Source: Seohaeicola_A nanhaiensis
GTDB lineage: Bacteria > Pseudomonadota > Alphaproteobacteria > Rhodobacterales > Rhodobacteraceae
Direction of reading: 5' to 3'
Length of the DNA stretch: 64,000 nt
Assembly: GCF_042654245.1 (NCBI RefSeq)
Contig: NZ_JBHSGI010000031.1
Location: 62,001-126,000 of the forward strand
Shown here: positions 8,011 through 16,228 of the stretch, in pieces
Layout: the number at the start of each line of letters is the position of its first letter
How positions within the stretch are numbered: position 1 is the first letter of the stretch
Position numbers and translations under genes: made by a program
The notes under the pieces: generated by a model
Database searches by the model: none
Seen by the model: only the letters and a program-made list of their open reading frames with translations
What the model was told of the DNA's origin: nothing

Positions 8011-8757
8011 ATGTACTATGAGTTCCGCTTCTATGCGGTCGCGCCCGGCCGGCTTTCGGACGAGATGGCGCTTGTGCGCAATGTGGCGGTCGATCCGGCG
8101 CCCGACCTGCCGGCTGGCGAGGAAGGCAGCCTTTGGGATCGCTACGAGGTGCCGCGCCCTGTCGGGTCCTGGATCACCTTGACCGGCCGCGATTGCCCGG
8201 GGTTTCTGTACATCGTTCCCTGGGAAAGTCTCGACCAGCGCGATGCGTGCCTGCCGCGCTTCTGGACAGACCCGCATTGGGCGAAGCGGCGGGCAGAGCT
8301 GACGGGTGGTCATACGCTGGTCAATTCGATCCAGACATTGATATTCTCCCCCCTGCCCCAGGCCGTTGCCTTGCGTGACAAGCCGTCTCCGCTTCCGCTC
8401 GGCGGTGTGCACGAGTTGCGTATCTACGACCTGCTGACGGGCGACCAGCCGGAGGCGCAGCGCGTCCTGGCCGAAGTCGATCTTCCTGCGGCACAATCCC
8501 TTGGCGCGCGGATTCTGGGGTTCTTCGGGATGGTTCTGGGGTCCGACCGTCCACGGCTTGCCGCCTTGCTGGCCTGGCCGGACCTGGACACGCAGTTGCG
8601 GGCTGCCGAGGCGCTGGACAGTCATCCGGCCGTCACGGCGCAGCGCGAAAACGAGTATGCGCGCACCGGTCGATATGTATTCGACCGCCTGGATCAGTAT
8701 CTGCTGGAGCCGATGGAGTGGAACAGTCCGCGCCCCAACCTGGGAGCCCGAGCATGA
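8011..8757 (+). CDS. NIPSNAP/EthD-like dimeric alpha-beta barrel protein 1
   Basis: 248 residues with two ferredoxin-like halves. The first opens MYYEFRFYAVAPGR and carries the Trp-rich FWTDPHWAKRR; the second opens GGVHELRIYDLL. NIPSNAP proteins have no established general reaction. Bacterial members often sit in catabolic clusters, and related EthD proteins are needed for P450-dependent ether cleavage. GAGGTG lies just upstream of the ATG. The next gene starts inside this stop (ATGA), so the pair is co-translated, possibly as a heterodimer. It is divergent from the P450 operon, which ties it to P450 chemistry by context only. Confidence 0.8.
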   Translation: MYYEFRFYAVAPGRLSDEMALVRNVAVDPAPDLPAGEEGSLWDRYEVPRPVGSWITLTGRDCPGFLYIVPWESLDQRDACLPRFWTDPHWAKRRAELTGGHTLVNSIQTLIFSPLPQAVALRDKPSPLPLGGVHELRIYDLLTGDQPEAQRVLAEVDLPAAQSLGARILGFFGMVLGSDRPRLAALLAWPDLDTQLRAAEALDSHPAVTAQRENEYARTGRYVFDRLDQYLLEPMEWNSPRPNLGARA

Positions 8758-9497
8758 CCGCAACGCTCGCGCCCAAGGTCATGATCGAAGAGTATTACGA
8801 GCTTCGGCTCTACGAGATGCTGCCCGGCCGGCTTCCGGGCTTTCTGCCCCTGATGGAAGAGACCGCGATTCCGCAGTTTGCGGTTCACGGCATCCCGCGC
8901 CCTCTGGCCATCTGGCAGGGTCACGCCGGCCCCATGGCGCCACTTTACGCCTATCTGATCCGCTGGCGGTCGCTGGACGAGCGGATGGCGCGGTGGAACG
9001 CCTTTTATGCCGATCCCCTTTGGAGCGAGCGGTTAGGCGCCAATTTCGCCGATGGTCGCCGGTTGCGGCGAACCCATGTTCTGATCCTGCGACCGTCGCA
9101 CACATGGGCCTCGCTGGTGGACCCGGCTGTGACGGGACCGCAGAGCGGCATTCATGAGCTGACGTTTCACAGTATGGACAACGACAACCCGGCCCGTGGT
9201 CACGAGGCCATCGCACAGACAGACCTGCCCTTTCTACAGGCGCGCGGTGGGCATGTTCTGGGGACGTTCATGACCTGGTACGGAGGGGCTATGAACCAGG
9301 CCGTCACGGTGACTTCGTGGAAAGACGCTGAAAGCTGGCGCGCGGCGAGTGTCGCCCACAAGAGCGATCCCGGGATTACCCGCATTCATGACGCGTCGCG
9401 GATTCGCCGCGGAACGACCTTGGTGCAGGGATCGGACGTGCATCTGTTGCGACCGCTTCCAGGCTGGGAACCGGCCGCCAATTTCGGGCGTGTCTGA
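8754..9497 (+). CDS. NIPSNAP/EthD-like dimeric alpha-beta barrel protein 2
   Basis: 247 residues, paralogous to the gene before it. YYELRLYEMLPGRLPGF opens the first half and GIHELTFHSM the second. FYADPLWSERLG matches the Trp-containing segment of proteins 1 and 3. The ATG at 8754 overlaps the upstream TGA by ATGA; an in-frame extension to 8718 would lie within the previous gene and is unlikely. It converges on the SnoaL-like gene with only 3 bp between stops. A role in substrate binding, isomerisation or haem/P450 support is possible; none is shown by the sequence. Confidence 0.8.
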   Translation: MTATLAPKVMIEEYYELRLYEMLPGRLPGFLPLMEETAIPQFAVHGIPRPLAIWQGHAGPMAPLYAYLIRWRSLDERMARWNAFYADPLWSERLGANFADGRRLRRTHVLILRPSHTWASLVDPAVTGPQSGIHELTFHSMDNDNPARGHEAIAQTDLPFLQARGGHVLGTFMTWYGGAMNQAVTVTSWKDAESWRAASVAHKSDPGITRIHDASRIRRGTTLVQGSDVHLLRPLPGWEPAANFGRV

Positions 9498-9500
9498 GGC

Positions 9501-9971
9501 CTATTCCGGCAGGACACGCACACTGGCCGAGGCGATCTTCCACTCTCCGGCGACGCGCTGGAACCGCCAGGTATAGAGGCCGTTCATCGCGATCTTTCCC
9601 GCTCCGTCCCGCCAGTCGGTGATCAGCGCGCGCGAGAGACCGTGCGCCGTATCCGCGTCGGATCCGGCAGCCAGGACGACATCGGTCATCTGATGGCGGA
9701 ACTTGCGGTTGAAGCGGTCTATGATCGACGACTGGATCATTGCCCGCAACGCCTGTTCGCCGCGCTTGGTCTCCTGCGGCAGGCCGGAACCGCCCTGGCT
9801 GGCCGGAGGAGAGTTCTCGCGCGTCCAGGTGCCGTCTTCGGTGAACAACGCCGTAAAGCGATCCAGATCGCCCGCATCCGCGACATGGGCGTAGCGCGCG
9901 ATCAGCGTCCGCAGGGCGACGTCCTCTTCCGGCGACAGACGTGGCCCGTCCAGGATCTCGCCCCAGGTCAT
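9501..9971 (-). CDS. SnoaL-like/NTF2-fold protein
   Basis: A 156-residue protein of the NTF2-like superfamily. LIARYAHVADAGDLDRFTAL followed by FTEDGTW is the typical first helix and strand of SnoaL_4 proteins, and the C-terminal WRFQRVAGEWKIAS strand closes the cone-shaped fold. Members include dehydratases, ketosteroid isomerases, ring-hydroxylase small subunits and polyketide cyclases; key residues alone do not separate these here. The ATG overlaps the TGA of the upstream SDR (ATGA), so it follows that enzyme's alcohol-to-ketone step and may isomerise or dehydrate the product. Confidence 0.82.
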   Translation of the reverse strand: MTWGEILDGPRLSPEEDVALRTLIARYAHVADAGDLDRFTALFTEDGTWTRENSPPASQGGSGLPQETKRGEQALRAMIQSSIIDRFNRKFRHQMTDVVLAAGSDADTAHGLSRALITDWRDGAGKIAMNGLYTWRFQRVAGEWKIASASVRVLPE

Positions 9972-10795
9972 TCGGAATACACGCCCTGGGACAGCAGGTT
10001 CTTGCTGGCATAGTCGCCACCCTGTCCGCGGGTCAGGAAACCTGCGGTCATTCCGCCATCGACCGGAACGATGGCGCCGCTCATGTAGCTGGCCGAATCC
10101 GACAGCAACATCATCGCAACGGCGGCGATCTCGTCGGAATTCGCCATCCGGCCCAGCGGAGTGCGGTCGAATACAACACGTTCGATGTATTTCTCGGGCA
10201 TGTTGGCGCGCAGCAGCGGGGTATCGACGAACCCCGGCATGATCGCATTGACCCGGACGCCATAACGTCCCCATTCCAGCGCCAGCGACTTGGTCAGACC
10301 GGCCACCGCGTGCTTGGACGACACATAGTGCAAGCGGCCGGGATGCCCGCCGAGTCCGTCGATGGAGCCGACGTTGACGATCGCGCCGCGGCCGCGCTGG
10401 ATCATCGCCTGGGCGAATTCGCGCGCCGCCAGGAAGACACCATTCACGTTGACGTCGAGAACGGCCTCGAAGTCGGCCAACGCCACCTTTTCCGCAGGCG
10501 CGGTGCGCGAGATGCCGGCGGAGGAAAAGAGCCCGTAGACCGGCCCGAGGTCGGACTCGACGGCCTTCGCGACTTTGCCCATCGCCACTTCGTCGCGAAC
10601 GTCCAGCGCATAGCCTTCCGCCTTGACGTTCTTGGCGCGCAGCTCGGTCAGTGTCTTGTCGATATTGTCCTGATTGACGTCGAGGACGGCAACATGCGCC
10701 CCGTCCGTAGCCGCGGCCAGGGCCGCCGATCGGCCGATGCCCGAGGCGCCGCCGGTGATCGCGATGACCCTGTCCTTCAGTCCGTAATTCACCAT
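9968..10795 (-). CDS. SDR-family oxidoreductase
   Basis: 275 residues. TGGASGIG near residue 14, VLDVN at the end of strand 2 (NAD preference), SSAG in place of NNAG, a Ser in VNVGSIDG, and YVSSK for the Tyr-x-x-x-Lys pair. The C-terminus MSGAIVPVDGGMTAGF is typical of FabG-like enzymes. The ATG at 10795 follows an AAAGGG site. The longer in-frame reading to 10885 would translate through dyad site 4 and is rejected. First gene of a two-gene unit with the SnoaL-like protein. Probably oxidises an alcohol made by one of the P450s. Confidence 0.9.
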   Translation of the reverse strand: MVNYGLKDRVIAITGGASGIGRSAALAAATDGAHVAVLDVNQDNIDKTLTELRAKNVKAEGYALDVRDEVAMGKVAKAVESDLGPVYGLFSSAGISRTAPAEKVALADFEAVLDVNVNGVFLAAREFAQAMIQRGRGAIVNVGSIDGLGGHPGRLHYVSSKHAVAGLTKSLALEWGRYGVRVNAIMPGFVDTPLLRANMPEKYIERVVFDRTPLGRMANSDEIAAVAMMLLSDSASYMSGAIVPVDGGMTAGFLTRGQGGDYASKNLLSQGVYSE

Positions 10796-10860
10796 GTGAG
10801 CGCCCTTTCGCGAAAGATGAGTTCTGTTGCGGCAAGTTACGATCAAGGCCTGGTCCTGAT

Positions 10861-10880
10861 TGTCCCCGGTGCCGGGGACC
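10861..10880 (-). promoter_or_regulatory. Island dyad site 4 (TGTCCCC-N6-GGGGACC)
   Basis: The most symmetrical copy: GTCCCCGG and CCGGGGAC form an uninterrupted palindrome around TG. It lies 66 bp upstream of the SDR start. Confidence 0.65.
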
Positions 10881-10975
10881 GTCAATCGGCCGCTGCGTGA
10901 ATAATCGGCGGAAACCGATCGGAAGACACCATGGCACGGTCTACCAGATTTTCGAACTTCTCTGACTTCGCAGGC

Positions 10976-12121
10976 TCACCACGCGGCGCGCAGCACCTCG
11001 AGCACCTGCGCGGGTGAGGCAAAGCGGCGCCCTCCTGTCTGAAGCTCGGGATGAACCATGGCCTCCTCTGCCATCTGCTCCAGGGCGTCCGCGGGGACGC
11101 CTTGTGCGCTTAGCCGAGATGGCAGGCCGAGATCTTTCACAAGGTCGGCCACCGAATCGGCCAGTGGCTGGCCTGGCGCGCCCATCGCCTCGGCCAGCGG
11201 GGCATGCAGGTGGTTTGCCTCGGGGGCTGTGTAGCGCAGGACATGCGGCAGCAGGATCGCCGACGCTACTCCCTGGGGAAGGCCTGTATGGCCTGTGATT
11301 GGCCGACCGATGGCATGAGATGGCCCAAGCTGCACACCCTGCGCCGCGCCCTGAATCGCCTGCCAACTGCCCAGCTGGCAGTCCTGGCGGGCGTTCAGAT
11401 CGTCCGGGCGGGCCTTGCTCGCTCTCAGGCCACGGGTCAGCAGCCGCAGGCCCTGCAGGGCAGTGGCCTCGGGCATCGGGGCTGAACCGGCAGCGGAGCA
11501 CCATGTGGCGATGGCATGATCGACCGCGCGCAGGCCGGATGACAGCCAGAGCTCTTCCGGCGTATCCAGCGTGGCGGTGGAGTCGAGCAGGACGATATCA
11601 GCGGCCAGATCAGCATGGCTGACGATCTGTTTCCGACCCGTCAGCGGATTGAGGAATCCGGCGGCGGGCGTGTATTCGGCCCCGGACAGCGTTGTCGGGA
11701 CCGAGATCAGATAGGGCCGGGGCGACGCTGAGGTGGTCGAGAGAGCCAGCCGCGCAAGATCGTCGGTTTCCGCCACATTGTTCGTGAGACAGATCCTGGC
11801 GGATTTTGCAGCCTCGGCGACCGATCCGCCACCGACCGCGACCATCGCTTCGGTGCCCTTGTGGCGCAGCGCGCCGACAATGTTCATTACATCGGCAAAT
11901 GGCGCGTCGCGACCGATGCCTTCGATCCGGTCGGTGCACCCATCGCCAAGGATCGCACGGCAGCGTCCGCCGGCGCGTTTCGGCCCGGCAAGCGATTGCG
12001 ACGTCACCAGAACTGTCTGCCGCGCCCAGAGTTCACTTAACGCCTTGGGGAGCATTTCTTCCAGAGGTTCCCCATAAATGACGATCTGCCGTTGAGGCGG
12101 CGTGTGGCGCCCTTTGAACAT
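10976..12121 (-). CDS. Iron-ADH-fold reductase, maleylacetate-reductase-like, metal ligands altered
   Basis: 381 residues from ATG 12121, which is six bases after GGAG. GGGSVAEAAKS (NAD pyrophosphate site) and PTTLSGAEYTPAAGF place it near maleylacetate reductases. The metal-binding D-x3-H of iron ADHs reads RAVDH (Asp to Arg), and the final His of the H-x(~13)-H pair is Gln (GLPQGVAS), so a classical Fe(II)/Zn site is unlikely. Loss of these ligands is also reported in some maleylacetate reductases. It follows P450-3 in the same unit. A true maleylacetate reductase would imply intradiol or hydroxyquinol chemistry, but no matching dioxygenase gene is in the window. Confidence 0.8.
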   Translation of the reverse strand: MFKGRHTPPQRQIVIYGEPLEEMLPKALSELWARQTVLVTSQSLAGPKRAGGRCRAILGDGCTDRIEGIGRDAPFADVMNIVGALRHKGTEAMVAVGGGSVAEAAKSARICLTNNVAETDDLARLALSTTSASPRPYLISVPTTLSGAEYTPAAGFLNPLTGRKQIVSHADLAADIVLLDSTATLDTPEELWLSSGLRAVDHAIATWCSAAGSAPMPEATALQGLRLLTRGLRASKARPDDLNARQDCQLGSWQAIQGAAQGVQLGPSHAIGRPITGHTGLPQGVASAILLPHVLRYTAPEANHLHAPLAEAMGAPGQPLADSVADLVKDLGLPSRLSAQGVPADALEQMAEEAMVHPELQTGGRRFASPAQVLEVLRAAW

Positions 12122-12155
12122 ATCCTGCTCCATCTGTTGTGGTAGGGACCGGGGC

Positions 12156-13424
12156 TCAGCCACGCGGCCGGACGCGCAAGCCCGTTGGCGCGCGGAAGGC
12201 GAAGGCGGGTTGAAAGCTCATCGGACCCGGCTCGCTAAGGCGCATATCGGGAAAGGTCTGCGTCAGTTCTTCAAGCATGACCTTCACTTCCATCCGCGCG
12301 AGCGGGGCGCCAAGGCAGACGTGAATGCCGTGGCCGAAGGTCAGGTGGCGGCGTCCGTTTGCGCGATCAAGCCGGAACCGGTCCGGATCGGGAAAGATCT
12401 CGGGATCGCGGTTCGCGGCGGCGAAACTGACGATGATTTGCGATCCGGCGGGGATCTCCAAACCGCCGATGGTGACATCCTTGACCGCGACACGGCGCCA
12501 GTTGGCCACGGCACCATACATCCGCAGCCCTTCTTCAACGGCTGCCGGAATAAGTGCCGGATCCTGCACCAGAGCGGACCAGAGATCGGGTTCGGAGAGA
12601 AGCGCGTGCACCGTGTTGGTCGACTGGCTTGACGTTGTTTCATGACCGGCAAACAGCAGCCCGAATGTGGCCGAGTTGATCTCGTTCACCGTCAGCCGTT
12701 CATCGTCGCCGTCGCGCAGCCGCAGCAAATCGCTGGCGAAATCGTCGCCCGGTTCGTCCATCCGCTGTTCGACCAGCGCCACGACATAGTGCCAGAATTC
12801 GAGCAGGTTCTGCGCGGCACGCATCTGCGCCTCGGGCTGGGCCCGCGAGAAGCTGAGCATCAGACGATCGGTCGCCCAGGCCTTGACCTGAGCTGCGTCC
12901 TTCTGGGGAATGCCCAAAAGCCGGAATATGACCCGCGCCGGCAATTCATATGTCATCTCGCGCAGGAGGTCAGCTTCATCACGGTCTGTTAGGGTTGCGA
13001 TGGCTTCCCGGCTCAACTGCCGTGTATCTGCTTCGAGAGCCAGCAGGCGCTTCGGGTTCATGGCCTGCGCGGCGAAGGAGCGGATCCGCGTGTGGCGCGG
13101 CGGATCGCAGTTCACCTGGATCCCTTCCAGCGCGTAACCGCCACGGGACAGCAGATCGAGCGCCTGGGGAGGCAGCGGAGAAATGGGGGTATTGGCGTTC
13201 GACGCAGAAAAGCTGTCGGGTGCCCGCAGGATTTCCTGCACGTCGGCGTAGCGGGTGACGACCCAATAGCCAAGCGAGGGCGCGTAGAAAACCGGTTCGG
13301 TCCGCTGCGCCCGCGCCAGGGTCTGGTGCATCCGGCCGTGATCGAAGGGATCCCATTCCCACCCGATGCTGCCGGCCGGGCAGACCGCTTTCGGGATGTC
13401 CCACACTTTTGCAAGATCGCTCAT
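12156..13424 (-). CDS. Cytochrome P450 of a separate family (P450-3)
   Basis: 422 residues, not closely related to P450-1/-2. The I-helix LLFAGHETTSS has the standard E262-T263 pair, the ExxR is E298-R301, and the haem loop is FGHGIHVCLGAPLAR with Cys 370. It resembles soluble CYP107/CYP109-like or terpene-type bacterial P450s, though I cannot assign a family. The ATG at 13424 has AAGGAA about nine bases upstream. First gene of a unit with the iron-ADH-fold reductase, with dyad site 5 46 bp before its start. It presumably shares the single ferredoxin at 5018-5344 or uses one encoded elsewhere. Confidence 0.93.
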   Translation of the reverse strand: MSDLAKVWDIPKAVCPAGSIGWEWDPFDHGRMHQTLARAQRTEPVFYAPSLGYWVVTRYADVQEILRAPDSFSASNANTPISPLPPQALDLLSRGGYALEGIQVNCDPPRHTRIRSFAAQAMNPKRLLALEADTRQLSREAIATLTDRDEADLLREMTYELPARVIFRLLGIPQKDAAQVKAWATDRLMLSFSRAQPEAQMRAAQNLLEFWHYVVALVEQRMDEPGDDFASDLLRLRDGDDERLTVNEINSATFGLLFAGHETTSSQSTNTVHALLSEPDLWSALVQDPALIPAAVEEGLRMYGAVANWRRVAVKDVTIGGLEIPAGSQIIVSFAAANRDPEIFPDPDRFRLDRANGRRHLTFGHGIHVCLGAPLARMEVKVMLEELTQTFPDMRLSEPGPMSFQPAFAFRAPTGLRVRPRG

Positions 13425-13469
13425 TCCGCGCGTTCCTTCCGTCCGCCACCCCTGCGTGGCTGAGGCCCG

Positions 13470-13489
13470 TGTCCCGCCCGAGGGGGCCG
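13470..13489 (-). promoter_or_regulatory. Island dyad site 5 (TGTCCCG-N6-GGGGCCG)
   Basis: The left half differs from consensus at one base, the right half at two. It lies 46 bp upstream of P450-3. Confidence 0.45.
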
Positions 13490-13497
13490 GCATGAAG

Positions 13498-13529
13498 ACC
13501 TGGGGCAGCCGATTGCGGATGCCCCAGGT
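13498..13529 (-). terminator. Terminator-like hairpin after livK
   Basis: A perfect 10-bp stem, ACCTGGGGCA (13498-13507) with TGCCCCAGGT (13520-13529), and a 12-base loop, starting 22 bp beyond the livK stop in the direction of transcription. Confidence 0.65.
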
Positions 13530-13550
13530 TCGTTCAGGCGGCAGACCGCG

Positions 13551-14684
13551 TCACGGGTTGGCGAGGACCAGCCCGCCGTCTTCGACTTTCAGGATCGCCG
13601 CGCCGTAATGTGGGTCGAAATCGTCGCTGTCCATCGTCCAGGTCCCATTGCCGAGGATCGTCGGGACGTCGCGCAGCCCGGCGAGAGCATCACGAACCTT
13701 TTCGCGGGTCGGCTCGGGACCGGCCTGCTTGACCGCTTCAACGGCGAGGCTGGCAAGGGCAAAGCCCATCGCGGCCCAGTTGTCCGGCTTCGCGCCGTAT
13801 TTCGACTCGTAGCTGGCCACGAAGTCTTCGTTGCCCGCGTTCTTCGAGCCGATGAAATAGTCCGCGATCACAATCGAGCCTTCTGCCGCGCCGCCGGCCG
13901 TGTCGATGAAGGCCGGTGTCGCGAAGGACGAGGGCCCGACCATCGGGACCTCCATCGGCACGCCAGCCTGGCGGGCCTGAACGACGACGTTGGCGCCCAC
14001 TTCGGCCGGTGCGGCCACAAAGAAGGCGTCGATACCGGAATTTGCGAGCCGCGTTCCGATAGCAAGGAAGTCGGTGTCGGACGACAGGATGCCATCCTCG
14101 GAAACCACCTCGACGCCGGTGCCCTGCAGTCCGGCGACAAAGGCGTTCTTCTGGCTGACGAAGCCATCGTTGGAGCGGTCGAAGACGACGGCGATCTTCT
14201 TGATGTCGGTATGCTCGGCGACGTATTTCGACAGCTCGCCCAGCATGTCGTCGCCGACCTGCTGAACCTTGAAGGACCAGGGTCCGGCCTGCACGATCCC
14301 GCGCGACGAGCCGATTCCGAACAGCGCGACTTTCTGTTCGTTGGCGACCGGTGCGCCCGCCGTGCCTTCGAGGCTTGTGGTCGGGCCGATGATCATCAGC
14401 AGCGCGGGATCCTGGGCAAGGCGGCTGACCAGCGTGATGGTCTGACCCTTGTCACTGGCGGAATCGCCTTCCACCACTTCCAGCTTCACATCGCCGAGCT
14501 TGCCGCTTTCGTTGCCCTGCTCGATGGCCAGTTTCATCGCGTTCTGGATCGGCACGCCACCAAAGGCATAGGTCCCGGTCAGCGCGTTGATGACGCCGAT
14601 CTTGTAGGTCTCGGCCTGAGCGAGCGTCACGCCGGCGGCAAGAACCGCAACGGAGGCCAGCAGCGTTTTTCTGAAAAGTCGCAT
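13551..14684 (-). CDS. livK: Liv-type ABC transporter periplasmic binding protein
   Basis: 377 residues. The N-terminus has basic residues, a hydrophobic core and an A-Q-A/E signal peptidase I site near residue 23. The mature protein begins YKIGVINALTGTYAFGG, the usual start of the LivK/Peripla_BP_6 fold that binds branched-chain amino acids, amides or aromatic acids. Start: ATG 14684 lies six bases after GGGAG, whereas ATG 14690 abuts it. It is the last gene of livHMGFK and is followed by a strong hairpin at 13498-13529. Because the operon lies in the catabolic island under a dyad site, the ligand is probably the island's acidic substrate rather than leucine. Confidence 0.9.
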   Translation of the reverse strand: MRLFRKTLLASVAVLAAGVTLAQAETYKIGVINALTGTYAFGGVPIQNAMKLAIEQGNESGKLGDVKLEVVEGDSASDKGQTITLVSRLAQDPALLMIIGPTTSLEGTAGAPVANEQKVALFGIGSSRGIVQAGPWSFKVQQVGDDMLGELSKYVAEHTDIKKIAVVFDRSNDGFVSQKNAFVAGLQGTGVEVVSEDGILSSDTDFLAIGTRLANSGIDAFFVAAPAEVGANVVVQARQAGVPMEVPMVGPSSFATPAFIDTAGGAAEGSIVIADYFIGSKNAGNEDFVASYESKYGAKPDNWAAMGFALASLAVEAVKQAGPEPTREKVRDALAGLRDVPTILGNGTWTMDSDDFDPHYGAAILKVEDGGLVLANP

Positions 14685-14748
14685 TCTCATCTCCCTGAAT
14701 TCCGGATTGTCTCCACGTGCGCCGGTCCCCGGTCAGACAGGTGCCACG

Positions 14749-15468
14749 TCAGGCCGTCTCCTCTGTCCGGCCCAGGTAATGGTCGACCACGAGCGGATCG
14801 TGCGCGAGGTCAGCGGCCGTGCCGCGCATGACGACACGCCCCATCTCGAGAATTGCCGCATGATGGGCGGTCTCCAGCGCCAGTTTGGCATTCTGCTCGA
14901 CCAGAAGGATTGTCAGCCCGCCGGCGTTCAGCCGGAGCAGGGCGTCGAACACTTCGCGCACGATGACCGGCGCGAGGCCGAGGCTCGGCTCGTCCAGCAG
15001 CAGGATACGCGGCGCCCCCATCAGGGCACGGCCGATGGCCAGCATCTGCTGTTGACCCCCTGACAGCGAGCCCGCCAATTGCGTTCGGCGCTCTGCCAGA
15101 ACCGGAAACAGGTCATGCACCCGGTCGAGAGCGTCCCGGTCCCCGCTGCGCGTACCGGCTGCAATGCGACCGAGTTCGAGGTTCTCGCGGACGGTCAACG
15201 GCGCGATGACCTGGCGTCCCTCCGGGACCTGAATGAGGCCCGCGCGCGCGATGCGATGGGCTGGTCGTCCGATCAGCTCGACCCCGTCAAAGCGGGCGTG
15301 ACCCGTCTGGGCCAGCACCATGCCGCTGAGCGTGTTGAGGAGCGTGGACTTGCCGGCGCCGTTGGGGCCGATCAGGGCAAAGATCTCGCCCTTGCCAACC
15401 GTGAGGCTCACGTCCTTCAAGGCGCGAATGCCGCTGTAGGACACGGAGAGCCCAGAGACTTCAAGCAT
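14749..15468 (-). CDS. livF: Liv-type ABC transporter ATP-binding protein LivF
   Basis: 239 residues, one ABC domain: Walker A GPNGAGKST, signature LSGGQQQ, Walker B ILLLDEPSLGL, switch His lost to LLVEQN (the LivF-type H-loop uses Q). QVPEGRQVIAPLTVRENL is a LivF hallmark. It pairs with LivG in the cytoplasm to drive LivHM. A 4-bp gap separates it from livG; 64 bp separate it from livK. Confidence 0.94.
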   Translation of the reverse strand: MLEVSGLSVSYSGIRALKDVSLTVGKGEIFALIGPNGAGKSTLLNTLSGMVLAQTGHARFDGVELIGRPAHRIARAGLIQVPEGRQVIAPLTVRENLELGRIAAGTRSGDRDALDRVHDLFPVLAERRTQLAGSLSGGQQQMLAIGRALMGAPRILLLDEPSLGLAPVIVREVFDALLRLNAGGLTILLVEQNAKLALETAHHAAILEMGRVVMRGTAADLAHDPLVVDHYLGRTEETA

Positions 15469-15472
15469 CGGT

Positions 15473-16228
15473 TCAGCTCCCCAGATAGGCTTCGATGACG
15501 CGCGGATCGTTCACCACGGTCTCGGCAGCGCCCTGAGAGATCAGCCGCCCGGACGCCAGGACGCAGACATGGTCGCAAAGACGGCGGACAAATCGCATGT
15601 TGTGTTCGATCAACAGGATCGCGACGCCCTGCGCGGCCACGTCGCGGAAGATCTCGGCGAGCGAATAGGCTTCGGCGTCGTTCATCCCGGCGACCGGTTC
15701 GTCCAGCAGCAGCAGGCGCGGTTCGGTCGCCAACGCGCGCATCATCTCGATGCGTCTCTGGTGGCCATAAGACAGCGATGCGGCGGGCCAGTCGGCCAGA
15801 TCGGCCATGTCGAAGCGTTCCAGCAGATCCATCGAACGGCGCAGGAGGGCGCGGCGTTCGCGGAAGGCGGATGGCAGACCCAGAAGGCTTGACAGGGTCG
15901 ACGTCGTCTCGTGCCGGTGGAACCCGGCCAGGACGTTCTCCAGCACGCTGGCTTCCTTGATCAGCCGGATGTTCTGGAAGGTGCGCGACACACCCATATG
16001 CGACAGGTGCTGCGCCTCCATCGTGCTGACGTCCTGGCCGTCCAGCAACACCCGGCCGCGCGACAGCTTCAGCAGGCCGGCGATCATGTTCACGACGGTG
16101 GTCTTGCCCGCGCCATTGGGTCCGATCAGGCCCGTGATCTTGCCGGCCTCGGCCCCCATGCTCAGACTGTCGACCGCCGGCAGCCCGCCAAAGTCGCGTC
16201 CGACCTCGTGCAATGTCAGCATACTCAT
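15473..16228 (-). CDS. livG: Liv-type ABC transporter ATP-binding protein LivG
   Basis: 251 residues. Walker A GPNGAGKTT, the LivG Q-loop segment GVSRTFQNIRL, a signature reading LSYGHQRR (LivG proteins normally lack the second Gly of LSGGQ), Walker B LLLLDEPVAGM, and switch His in LLIEHNM. Its ATG overlaps the livM stop by ATGA at 16225-16228. Confidence 0.94.
   Translation of the reverse strand: MSMLTLHEVGRDFGGLPAVDSLSMGAEAGKITGLIGPNGAGKTTVVNMIAGLLKLSRGRVLLDGQDVSTMEAQHLSHMGVSRTFQNIRLIKEASVLENVLAGFHRHETTSTLSSLLGLPSAFRERRALLRRSMDLLERFDMADLADWPAASLSYGHQRRIEMMRALATEPRLLLLDEPVAGMNDAEAYSLAEIFRDVAAQGVAILLIEHNMRFVRRLCDHVCVLASGRLISQGAAETVVNDPRVIEAYLGS

Noticed and set aside
10976..12121. Complete hydroxyquinol pathway
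   Set aside because: No intradiol or extradiol dioxygenase is present in the window despite the maleylacetate-reductase-like gene.
5018..13424. Classic camphor-type P450 operon (camDCAB)
   Set aside because: No ferredoxin reductase or camphor-specific dehydrogenase, and the P450s lack CYP101-like features.
14720..14745. GGTCCCCGGTCAGACAGG between livF and livK as another island dyad
   Set aside because: Only the left arm fits; no GGGGAC or GGTTAC arm at the right spacing, and the gap is inside an operon.
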